Shown: piece after piece, positions 1-6,010 of the stretch
How the letters are laid out: each line of letters starts with the position of its first letter
Position numbering within the stretch: the stretch's first letter is position 1
Origin: Porphyromonadaceae bacterium UBA2720
Lineage (GTDB): Bacteria; Bacteroidota; Bacteroidia; Bacteroidales; Muribaculaceae
Direction of reading: 5' to 3'
Assembly: GCA_002353885.1 (NCBI GenBank)
Contig: DEKO01000140.1
Span: forward strand, 16,541-22,589
DNA: 6,049 bases
Program-made: the position numbers and the translations under genes
The notes under the pieces: model-generated
Seen by the model: only the letters and a program-made list of their open reading frames with translations
Told to the model about the DNA's origin: nothing
Database searches by the model: none

Positions 1-302
1 AGGTTTCCAATCTTTCTGGTTGCCATCGATACGGCACCTCCAGGCTGATGTGTGCCGTTGACGAACACCGCCTGGTTGCCGCCGTGCATCTTGACCGTGC
101 GCTCGCCGTCGGTGTCGTACCAGTAGTGCGACACGTAGCCATTCTGCGAGAGAGCCGTCAGGCGGTTCTCCTCATCCAAGCGGAACCGCTCCTCACGGGC
201 GCGCTGCACGGTATCTGGTTGGGTTGTCATGTCGGGCTTCACTCTTGATGTATTAACGTAAACAATGTTGCCATTATTGTCATACTCGCAACTATGAGCA
301 TC
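1..302 (-). pseudogene. RHS/YD-repeat core fragment, copy 1 (runs off window)
   Basis: Read on the minus strand from about 302, the frame is open to the window edge. It shows RHS/YD-repeat wording: DAHSCEYDNNGNIVYVN, then FRLDEENRLTALSQNGY, HYWYDTDGERTVKMHGG and NQAVFVNG. This is the late core of a Bacteroidales RHS protein, a large secreted shell protein that normally carries a C-terminal toxin. There is no start codon of its own, and the upstream end overlaps the stop of the small membrane protein at 308, so it is a displaced fragment rather than a complete gene. After the codons for QAVFVN (about position 58) it no longer matches copy 2, and the next 57 bases encode nothing I recognise. 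I cannot tell whether the frame continues as a toxin tip or stops beyond the window. The G/C-rich composition contrasts with the AT-rich gene before it. Confidence 0.7.
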
Positions 303-307
303 GCGTG

Positions 308-631
308 TCAAAAGAACCGTCCCCGTGGCACATTTGACCATTTCTTATCTCTAGAATTATATACCTTATAATCATCAAAACCTATACAAAAATAAACCTT
401 ATATACATTACTATCAACTTTTTCATAATAAGGCCCAATAGACATTGTTTCCTTTTCGCCTAAAGATTCTATACAATTTGGTAATCGTTTATGAATGCTT
501 CTGTAGCATTCTATCTTATCTATAAGACGTTGTCCTTCATTTTTATATATTTTATCTTCTCTGTACTGCATATAAAGAATCCCGCCTAGTACAGCAAGAA
601 TCGTAACCAAAACTATAAATATCTTCTTCAT
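308..631 (-). CDS. Small membrane-anchored protein, candidate RHS-associated immunity protein
   Basis: A protein of 107 residues from the ATG at 631. An in-frame GTG two codons upstream (637) is possible, but MKKIFIVLV is the more natural start. One hydrophobic segment (about residues 4-20 from the ATG) suggests a single N-terminal membrane anchor or uncleaved signal. The rest is a small soluble domain with a helix-like GQRLIDKIECYRSIH stretch, then LPNCIESLG, GPYYEKVDSNVYKVYF and a YNSRDKKW end, a layout that recalls minor-pilin-like or small periplasmic domains. I do not recognise a named family. It begins about 33 bases after the stop of the RHS-derived tail at 665 and is followed directly by another RHS fragment. 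That is the usual place of an immunity gene behind a toxin tip. The immunity role is inferred from position only. Confidence 0.72.
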   Translation of the reverse strand: MKKIFIVLVTILAVLGGILYMQYREDKIYKNEGQRLIDKIECYRSIHKRLPNCIESLGEKETMSIGPYYEKVDSNVYKVYFCIGFDDYKVYNSRDKKWSNVPRGRFF

Positions 632-664
632 ATTCACAATCGTATAAATTACGTAGTGGAGTTG

Positions 665-1061
665 TCATTGTAACTCTACCACGTTCACTGATTTTATGGA
701 TTCTCTTGCGTATAAACAGTGGTCGTAGAATGATTTGTGCGAGAAGGTGTTTTTAGCTCCTCTCTTGGCAATTGTATATAATTGGGAGCCTCTTGGGGAA
801 TTGTAGCACCAAGCGGCCATCCCGCTCACTGTTGACGAACACCGCCTGGTTGCCGCCGTGCATCTTGACCTTGCGCTCACCGTCGGCATCATACCAATAG
901 TGAGACACGTAGCCGTTCTGGGAGAGAGCCATCAGGCGGTTCTCCTCGTCCCAGCGGAACTGCTCCTCACGGGCGCGCTGCACGGTATCTGATTGCACGG
1001 TCATGTCACCATTTGTTGTGGTTACTAAATCTATATAAATTATGATATTACCATTGTTCGT
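665..1061 (-). pseudogene. RHS/YD-repeat core fragment, copy 2, fused to a short unknown tail by a frame change
   Basis: From about 1061 the minus strand reads TNNGNIIIYIDL, then REEQFRWDEENRLMALSQNG, HYWYDADGERKVKMHGG and NQAVFVNS, which is RHS/YD-repeat core. This frame ends at 753 as QERS-stop. The neighbouring frame, which stops at 665, looks more protein-like from about 805 on: SPRGSQLYTIAKRG, then FSHKSFYDHCLYARES and SVNVVELQ. I read this as a core fragment joined to the last ~45 residues of a former toxin tip, with a frameshift or deletion near 790-820. The part of an RHS core that should follow (the region with DHLGS and YYGARYYDP type motifs) is absent. The upstream end overlaps the stop codon of the lipoprotein gene by about a dozen bases. 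An open frame extends to an ATG at 1094, but that part lies inside the lipoprotein gene. The tail is not identified, so its toxin origin is an inference from place and order. Confidence 0.65.
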
Positions 1062-1638
1062 GAAAAATAAAAGGAATAGGCTGGAGACTGTCATTCAAAG
1101 CATAGAGCCATGAGGCTCCATCTTTCATACATGTCGTTCCATCATAATCAATATCCATTTTTATAGATTGTTGTAATGGCGTGAATAATTTTCTTTTATC
1201 ATCAGGCGTTAAAGGAATTTTGTCAAAAACGATGACATCATATCCTTCTATAGTAAAACATCCCAAAATATGTTCAACCTCTTCTTTCGCAATTCTATGA
1301 TAAATTGTATACTTAATTCCCAAAAGTGCATGATTGTACTGATAAGAAAAATGCATATCGATCATGCGTTTTTTAGGGTCATAATTATTCTTACGAAAAA
1401 AAGCAACAATGCGATTTTGAAGCTCTTTTTGTATTTCATCACTGATGAGGTTGACTTTGGGTATATATACATACGGGGAATCCACCGTCACGGTATCAAA
1501 ATCCAAGACCACATCAGTTACCCTATCTGTAACTGGTTTATTTTCGTTCTCTGAAACAGAATTATGACAACCGCCAAAGAGAATCACTAAACCAGATAGA
1601 TACAATCCTATTATTTTCATCTTTGTCATCGTCATCAT
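1048..1638 (-). CDS. Predicted lipoprotein, candidate RHS-associated immunity protein
   Basis: A protein of 196 residues from the first ATG (1638). In-frame ATGs at 1635, 1629 and 1620 are also possible, and the TKMK residues ahead of the hydrophobic stretch make one of the upstream starts likely. Residues 9-24 (IIGLYLSGLVILFGGC) form a lipoprotein signal with the modified cysteine at about residue 24, so the mature protein should sit on a membrane facing the periplasm or outside. The rest is soluble and mixed in charge: TDVVLDFDTVTVDSPYVYI, then EIQKELQNRIVAFFRKNN, LLGIKYTIYHRI, GYDVIVFDKIPL and an aromatic end FIFHEQW. I know no named family for it. RHS core sequence begins in another frame before its stop codon is finished, so it sits like the immunity gene of a previous, now missing, toxin tip. 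That role is inferred. Confidence 0.72.
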   Translation of the reverse strand: MMTMTKMKIIGLYLSGLVILFGGCHNSVSENENKPVTDRVTDVVLDFDTVTVDSPYVYIPKVNLISDEIQKELQNRIVAFFRKNNYDPKKRMIDMHFSYQYNHALLGIKYTIYHRIAKEEVEHILGCFTIEGYDVIVFDKIPLTPDDKRKLFTPLQQSIKMDIDYDGTTCMKDGASWLYALNDSLQPIPFIFHEQW

Positions 1639-1690
1639 TACTTTTTCACTTTTTCATGTTGGACCCTGTAACAACAACCTCGTTTAATGA

Positions 1691-1803
1691 CCCTCTAAAG
1701 GGGGGGTACAAAGTGGCAGTTGCTGTCCCCCCAAGCCCCTCTAAGGGGGGGGTACAAAGTGGCTGCCACAACAGAAGTTCCCCCTTTAGGGGGCTAGGGG
1801 GAC
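1691..1803. repeat. Cluster of three G/C-rich intergenic repeat units, two direct and one inverted
   Basis: Two direct units occur at 1691-1717 and 1736-1763. Each has a CCTCTAA block, a run of 7-8 G, then TACAAAGTGGC. A third unit at 1777-1803 is inverted: its reverse complement, GTCCCCCTAGCCCCCTAAAG and on, nearly matches 1725-1750. The 1725-1750 and 1777-1803 arms could pair as a hairpin with a loop of roughly 25 bases, and each arm is itself nearly self-complementary (CCCCCTTTAGGGGG). I recall similar C5-AAA/TTT-G5 units between genes in Bacteroidales, but I do not know a name for them or their means of spread. There is no coding capacity here. Confidence 0.75.
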
Positions 1804-1846
1804 TGATCCTTGGGGAGACAATGGGGGACAGGGGCTTCCTGTGGTC

Positions 1847-2039
1847 TTACTCGCTGAGGGTGTTGCTGGTGGCCTCGAACGAGTCCCAGCAGAGGCCGCC
1901 GCCGTCGGTCGCCAGCTGCACGTCGACCTCGACCACTTCGGGCGAGATGTACTGGCTTACATATGGAGTCGTCACATAGTATTCCTATGTGGTGATTATG
2001 GACTCGACTATCAGTATTAAGTTCAAAGTAATTCTTCAT
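1847..2039 (-). pseudogene. Small Bacteroidales peptide gene, apparently frameshifted
   Basis: The minus strand has an ATG at 2039 followed by KNYFELNTDSRVHNHHIGIL. Continuing in that frame gives an arginine-rich, unnatural run down to 1794. The adjacent frame, from about 1984, reads EYYVTTPYVSQYISPE, VVEVDVQLATDGGG and LCWDSFEATSNTLSE, ending at a TAA (1847-1849). The YVSPxVExVxVxxxxxLA pattern is like the tail of small, poorly known Bacteroidales proteins of 50-90 residues. The simplest reading is one ~60-residue gene with a frameshift around 1975-1995. Alternatively, the second part alone could start at a GTG (1975). The function is unknown. It lies between the secreted protein gene and the RHS remnants, next to the repeat cluster. 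Confidence 0.4.
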
Positions 2040-2082
2040 GAATCACTTGCTCAGCGTGACGTTCGATTGATGTAGAAGGAAC

Positions 2083-2126
2083 AGTTCTTTTTGCATCAAA
2101 ATTGCCATAATGGGGCAAAAAGAACT
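2083..2126 (-). terminator. Perfect 12-bp inverted repeat downstream of the secreted-protein gene
   Basis: AGTTCTTTTTGC (2083-2094) and GCAAAAAGAACT (2115-2126) are exact reverse complements with a 20-base loop. The hairpin lies about 27 bases past the stop codon at 2153. The stem is AT-rich and there is no clean U-run right after it on the minus strand, so it is a weak intrinsic terminator at best. It may instead protect the 3' end of the transcript or be a protein-binding palindrome. The inverted repeat is seen directly; the role is inferred. Confidence 0.5.
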
Positions 2127-2152
2127 ATCCCTATTTCACCAATGTCATTCCG

Positions 2153-3178
2153 TCACTTGACCACTACTTTCTGTCCTTGGTGGATGTAGATGCCGGGCTC
2201 TGTGGGCTTGCTGTTGTATGACACGCCCGTGACGCTGTACCAACGATTGTCAGATGAGAACTTCTTGTCTTCCTGCAATCTGTCGATGCCGACATATGAA
2301 CTGTTGTCACCTAGATACCAGATGCTCTTGAAAATTACCTCACCGTCTTTCTCCTGGTGGCTGAACAAAGATTCGGTGAAATCATTATAAAGGTCATCGT
2401 GATGGTCACTCCATTCACTCGTGTTGAAGTTGCCTCGCAACTGCCCAAAAGGACTCAAAAAATTTGACATATTGCTTCTAGGTAGATTGTTATATCCAGG
2501 TCCGAAAAAACGCCCAAACCATCCAATTCCAGTCATCATAAACACTTGTAGCGGCTTGTCGCCAAAATATTGGCTGTAAGGTGAAGGCGTTTCGTTGGAC
2601 GAATACAGTGTTCTGGTCTGTCCATCAATCTCAACCTCTTCAGCATTGTCAAATTGATAATAATGATCGCTATATAAATCGGGCATTCTGCTCCAGTATT
2701 GATTGGTGCTCTCTAAGCTCTGCCCTATCCATCCCAAACAATGGAAGCAATCCTCGTCATACTCGTCATCAATGATGTCGAGAGGCAGGGAACACCTTCG
2801 TACTTTGGATCGATATTCTTTGGTGTAATGAACATAGGTCTTGTATTGCCAGTCAAAGCCCCATGCGACCAGTATGGGTTCTGTGTCAAAGATTGTTTGG
2901 CCAGAAATAGGATGGATGACAGGCTTGGAAAAGGTCATGTAACATTTGCGAGCGTGAATGTCATGACTTAACAACCCTACGACGTTATGATTATTAACTA
3001 ATGTGTCACCCTTGAACTCGATAGTGTAAGGGATGGTGTCGTGTTTTGGCTGATTTACCAGATAATAGACCCATTTGACACCATCTTGGTAGGTTATGGG
3101 CACATAGCCCACATGCTCCTGGGCAAAGGACATCAGTCCCATCATTAACCCAAGCAAAATTAATAAATTCCTTTTCAT
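2153..3178 (-). CDS. Secreted Prevotella-type protein of unknown function with GIYI...KVVVK C-terminal tail
   Basis: A protein of 341 residues. Residues 1-19 are a clear signal peptide (KRN, a hydrophobic leucine/methionine core, then SFA before Q20). The mature start, GYVPITYQDGVKWVYYL, and EFKGDTLVNN (about 54-63) match the opening of a large family of secreted Prevotella/Bacteroides proteins (pattern: yVP...eGv.W.yy...GDTlinn). I know no function for that family. The middle is rich in aromatic and acidic residues and carries a few cysteines (for example CSLPL and CFHCLGW). The end, RWYSVTGVSYNSKP then GIYIHQGQKVVVK (329-341), resembles the last strands of a T9SS-type sorting tail, which suggests export across the outer membrane or display on the surface. 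The start lies 51 bases after the stop of the C13-like gene with no clear terminator between them, so the two may be co-transcribed. The stop is TGA. Confidence 0.85.
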   Translation of the reverse strand: MKRNLLILLGLMMGLMSFAQEHVGYVPITYQDGVKWVYYLVNQPKHDTIPYTIEFKGDTLVNNHNVVGLLSHDIHARKCYMTFSKPVIHPISGQTIFDTEPILVAWGFDWQYKTYVHYTKEYRSKVRRCSLPLDIIDDEYDEDCFHCLGWIGQSLESTNQYWSRMPDLYSDHYYQFDNAEEVEIDGQTRTLYSSNETPSPYSQYFGDKPLQVFMMTGIGWFGRFFGPGYNNLPRSNMSNFLSPFGQLRGNFNTSEWSDHHDDLYNDFTESLFSHQEKDGEVIFKSIWYLGDNSSYVGIDRLQEDKKFSSDNRWYSVTGVSYNSKPTEPGIYIHQGQKVVVK

Positions 3179-3229
3179 AATCTTGTGATTTTAAAGATAG
3201 TAATACCTGATAATAACATAAAAAATATC

Positions 3230-5098
3230 TTATTGCTTCATCAATTGTACGGTTCGGACAATTGTGCTGCCATTGATGACACTCACCAGATATGTGCCGT
3301 TTGGCCATACCGAGGCAGGAAGCTGTAGGGAGACATTTCCAGCAACAATCTGCCCGGTTGCTACAACATTACCAGTCAAGGTCGACACAGCCTGCACACT
3401 CAAATTCTGTGATGCCGGTTTTGTGAGTGCCACTTCTACATTCCCATTGTTGGTGAAACCAATGTGACTGACAGTCACAAGCTCATCTAGGTTTGCGAAT
3501 GCCTGTCCTACATAACCGCTATCCTCATCAATGGCGATGAGTTGAACGGCACCCCGCACTTCATCTGGATTGAGATGAAGTGAAGATCCTGTACCCATCA
3601 GGCCTTCCCTATTATACCATGAGCAGTCAGAAGTCGAGCTTACATGGGATGCAGACAAGTCAATGGAGTTGTCGTTGTTGCCAATAGACTGAATACCTAG
3701 TGGTCCAAAATTTTCGGCATTTACAAAAAATTCTATTGGCATTGTTCCATAAGGTACCGGTGTCGTGCAATTCAATTCAGATTGTTCAATTTCATGGGCA
3801 CTATAGATATTGAAGCCTATCTTGTCGGACGATGCAGATTGATAATACGATATTGCACTTGTTTCGATGTTGATTACCATTGAATCCAGTGAAGTGCTTT
3901 CAGTAATACCCAGTATAGAACCTTCACCATTTACATTAAATGATGTACTCTGACCGACACGTGTGATATAGCCATTAGTTGTTGTATTGCTTGCTAAATT
4001 TGGAGACAAAACAGTTGACAAGCTGTCACGAGAATAGACATGGGTCTGTCCCTCATGGCTTATGGTACTCACTCCGATGCAGTATGGTACAGGATTAAAG
4101 TAAACTGGAATACGGTTGGCAAAATTAATCTGTCCTATCAGTGAAATACCATCAGGTGATGGGTAACTGTGACGGACTATTTTACCCGATTTGACGTTAA
4201 GACGCAACAAACCATTTGTGGCAACAATATTCTTGGGGGTAATAGGAACAGAGCTTTTTGTTAACTCGGCCATGACAACCACAGGTAGCAAATTGTTGTT
4301 TGCCTGCGCAAAAGTAATCAACTCGGTCGGAAGTGACCATTGATAGCTAAGAATCGTGTCCTGTCCGCTCGCTATGCTTTGGTTCAACGGAATGGTCGTA
4401 ATATATCCTCGCTTGTCAAGATAATTATTAGAGTTGAACAGTGTTGAGTTGCTGACCCCCAAGACCGGCTTCTTCCAGTAAAGCTGGAGATAAATACCAC
4501 CATCATAGTCTTCGGTGCTGACATTAGAAACTCTGACATAGATATATTTGTCTGGATTGGAAGAGCTATATCTCAATTCATCTTGTTCTTGCTTGACTCT
4601 GCCATCATTCTGGTTCCTGACCCATATATCGGGGCTTTCCCATCCGTCAATCGTAATAATTAGCCCCTTGTAAAGCTCTAAGTGTCCGAAAGACACGTTT
4701 GAAGCTATGCTTGAAGGAGTGGAGTGCATGAAGCTCATGTTGCCAACCTCGATGCTTTCGGCATATGTATTTGCCTCAGCCATAGAAACAAATCCATCGT
4801 TATTGTAATCAGCATCAACGAGATTTCCTGTTTCAAGGTCTTGACCAGCCATAGCGGCAAGCCAGGGTTTAAAATAGTTATCGGGGTCACCATCATTATC
4901 GCCTCCAGCTTCATAATAGTTATAATAATTGGCACCTATCAAGATAAAGTTCTCGTCTGAGTTGAATACACTTGTGGCACGATTTGCATCCATACAGCAA
5001 CAGAAAACAGTATTGTAGTCAGCTTGACAACGCGATATCGTGGCTTCAAAGTCCATGACATCGACACCTTCTGACAGTATAGGTGTATAATCACCCAT
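3230..5098 (-). CDS. C-terminal part of an interrupted C13 (legumain-like) peptidase homologue, with T9SS-type tail
   Basis: There are 622 codons from an ATG that directly follows an in-frame TAG; the frame is continuous with the gene upstream. It begins mid-domain. Residues 31-40 (VFCCCMDANR) fall where C13 peptidases have the nucleophile motif (E-x-C-x-S-G), and the third cysteine (about 35) best matches the catalytic one. Then come FKPWLAAMAGQ (76-86), an EF-hand-like loop DADYNNDGFVSMAEA (95-109), STPSS (126-130), ESPDIWVRNQNDG (154-166) and YVRVSNVS, all in the order seen in Bacteroidales C13 proteins. A beta-rich region follows, with WYNREGLMGTGSSL, and a tail of about 69 residues (VQAVSTLTGNVV ... 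PNGTYLVSVINGS ... VQLMKQ) typical of T9SS type A sorting domains. It has no signal peptide of its own, so made alone it would be a cytoplasmic half-domain. It ends in TAA. Confidence 0.75.
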   Translation of the reverse strand: MGDYTPILSEGVDVMDFEATISRCQADYNTVFCCCMDANRATSVFNSDENFILIGANYYNYYEAGGDNDGDPDNYFKPWLAAMAGQDLETGNLVDADYNNDGFVSMAEANTYAESIEVGNMSFMHSTPSSIASNVSFGHLELYKGLIITIDGWESPDIWVRNQNDGRVKQEQDELRYSSSNPDKYIYVRVSNVSTEDYDGGIYLQLYWKKPVLGVSNSTLFNSNNYLDKRGYITTIPLNQSIASGQDTILSYQWSLPTELITFAQANNNLLPVVVMAELTKSSVPITPKNIVATNGLLRLNVKSGKIVRHSYPSPDGISLIGQINFANRIPVYFNPVPYCIGVSTISHEGQTHVYSRDSLSTVLSPNLASNTTTNGYITRVGQSTSFNVNGEGSILGITESTSLDSMVINIETSAISYYQSASSDKIGFNIYSAHEIEQSELNCTTPVPYGTMPIEFFVNAENFGPLGIQSIGNNDNSIDLSASHVSSTSDCSWYNREGLMGTGSSLHLNPDEVRGAVQLIAIDEDSGYVGQAFANLDELVTVSHIGFTNNGNVEVALTKPASQNLSVQAVSTLTGNVVATGQIVAGNVSLQLPASVWPNGTYLVSVINGSTIVRTVQLMKQ

Positions 5099-5101
5099 CT
5101 A
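5099..5101 (-). other. In-frame TAG splitting the C13-like gene
   Basis: The minus strand reads GAT TAG ATG GGT here, with the same frame open on both sides (5968 down to 3230). Similarity to C13 peptidases continues straight across, with the histidine-motif region just before and the cysteine-motif region about 35 codons after. A single change, for example CAG to TAG, would explain it. Other genes here end in TAA or TGA, so the window gives no positive case of TAG used as a true stop, but it gives no proof of reassignment either. A nonsense mutation or an assembly error is the simplest explanation. Confidence 0.85.
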
Positions 5102-5968
5102 ATCCCATGGTACATACGCTCCAAGGTTACCAATGTAGAATGTAAACAAGTGTTCTACTCCGGCTAAAGCGAGACTGTCAGCGACATCATCCCTAAAGTC
5201 ATCCAACGCACCATATCCAAACGGTTGAATATTCTCATTAATGCCATCACCATCAAGGTCTCTTAACATAGGAATTGAGTCTCCATTACTGTCATACATA
5301 TATGTGGTTGAGATTTCGTCCCCCATAAAAAGATGGATGTTTTGTTTGGGTATGTTATAAACTTGCGTAAGAACGCAATAAAGTGATGCGCAATTGTTCC
5401 ACCAATTTGTGAATACAGAAAGGTCGCTATAGTGAGAAACCATAATCAGAACTTGCGTCTGGTTGCCATTACCTATATTGGGTGAATTCAGTGATGGAGG
5501 AAATGCAGGACTATTAGCCAGATTCTGCGGAATTCTAGCGCGAACTGGTGATACAAGATTTATGTCGATGGATGTGAGGTTTACATGATTGGGTGCCATC
5601 TTACCCTCATACATTATGATCTGCACATTATTGAGGTCGTTTACAACTCTTGGTAGATAATAGTAGCTGCAGTCGTACCTCCAAAGGTCTAGCGGTTTCT
5701 CGTCGACTAATACGAGGATTTTTCCATAGGTATTACTGGCCCATGGTGATGGAATTGTCCCACTGATTGGACAGCAGTAGTTATTGATAACTGTGTCGGT
5801 CTGTGCCGCATAGAAATTGACACTATCGTTATCCAAACTCTGCGATGTGCGATGTGCTTTAACCAATTGCACCGCCTGCTGGTAAGTAAGTATCATTTTG
5901 GCACTGCTGCCCAGCGATGCCATGATGGCCACCAAGGCCGTCAAGGCGAGTTTGATAAAAGATTTCAT
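5099..5968 (-). CDS. N-terminal part of an interrupted, secreted C13 (legumain-like) peptidase homologue
   Basis: There are 289 codons. Residues 1-23 are a signal peptide (KSFIK, a hydrophobic alanine/leucine core, then GSSA). KILVLVDEKPLDLWRYDC (83-100) matches the pre-domain of Bacteroidales C13 proteins (W-FVDE-P--NW-H-C). TQVLIMVSHYSD (171-182) is the first strand of the caspase-like fold, and NNCASLYCVLTQVYNIPKQN with IHLFMGDE (191-218) is the following helix and strand. An acidic loop, DSNGD ... DLDGDGINEN (226-246), recalls a family calcium-binding insertion. HLFTFYIGNLGAY (273-285) sits where the family has its catalytic histidine (T-D/N-H-G), but no histidine is present in the motif. 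The frame then hits TAG. Secreted C13 proteins of this group normally run on to the cysteine motif and a T9SS tail, and those lie in frame just beyond. The ATG at 5968 has no Shine-Dalgarno site, only an A-rich leader, as usual in this phylum. Confidence 0.75.
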   Translation of the reverse strand: MKSFIKLALTALVAIMASLGSSAKMILTYQQAVQLVKAHRTSQSLDNDSVNFYAAQTDTVINNYCCPISGTIPSPWASNTYGKILVLVDEKPLDLWRYDCSYYYLPRVVNDLNNVQIIMYEGKMAPNHVNLTSIDINLVSPVRARIPQNLANSPAFPPSLNSPNIGNGNQTQVLIMVSHYSDLSVFTNWWNNCASLYCVLTQVYNIPKQNIHLFMGDEISTTYMYDSNGDSIPMLRDLDGDGINENIQPFGYGALDDFRDDVADSLALAGVEHLFTFYIGNLGAYVPWD

Positions 5969-5978
5969 TGTTTTAAGA

Positions 5979-6010
5979 GTTTAATAATTATTAGGTTAAA
6001 ATGTTACAAA
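5979..6010 (-). promoter_or_regulatory. Weak candidate Bacteroidales-type promoter before the C13-like gene
   Basis: On the minus strand a TTTG (6010-6007) is followed after 20 bases by TATTAAAC (5986-5979). Bacteroidales promoters have TTTG about -33 and TAnnTTTG about -7. The first element and the spacing fit, but the second matches only at its TA. It lies about 10 bases before the ATG at 5968, which leaves a very short leader. The AT-rich sequence makes a chance match likely. Confidence 0.15.

Noticed and set aside
753..1094. 113-codon minus-strand frame as an intact gene from the ATG at 1094
   Set aside because: Its first 11 codons lie inside the lipoprotein gene, the body is an RHS-core fragment, and the end is out of frame with the better-looking tail.
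1691..1763. CRISPR-like array
   Set aside because: Only two direct units with unequal, partly similar spacing and a third inverted one. There is no regular repeat-spacer pattern and no cas gene.
1623..1979. Plus-strand open frame of 118 codons
   Set aside because: It runs through the G-run repeats and antisense to the small peptide gene. The translation is low in complexity and unlike any protein.
1794..2039. 81-codon frame on the minus strand as a real gene over its full length
   Set aside because: After about 20 residues it turns into an arginine/proline/histidine-rich run, typical of a wrong frame over G/C-rich coding DNA. The neighbouring frame reads much better.
3006..3308. 100-codon minus-strand frame between the C13-like gene and the secreted protein
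   Set aside because: It overlaps the ends of two well-supported genes in another frame, and its translation is cysteine/histidine-rich noise.
5099..5101. TAG as pyrrolysine or as reassigned glutamine
   Set aside because: One in-frame TAG in a gene with degenerate active-site motifs is not enough. No suppressor tRNA or other recoded gene is visible here, and the lineage is not known for it.
4724..5133. Short plus- and minus-strand frames inside the C13-like gene
   Set aside because: They are shadows of the long frame with no protein-like features, and their coordinates are fully covered by conserved C13 domain sequence.
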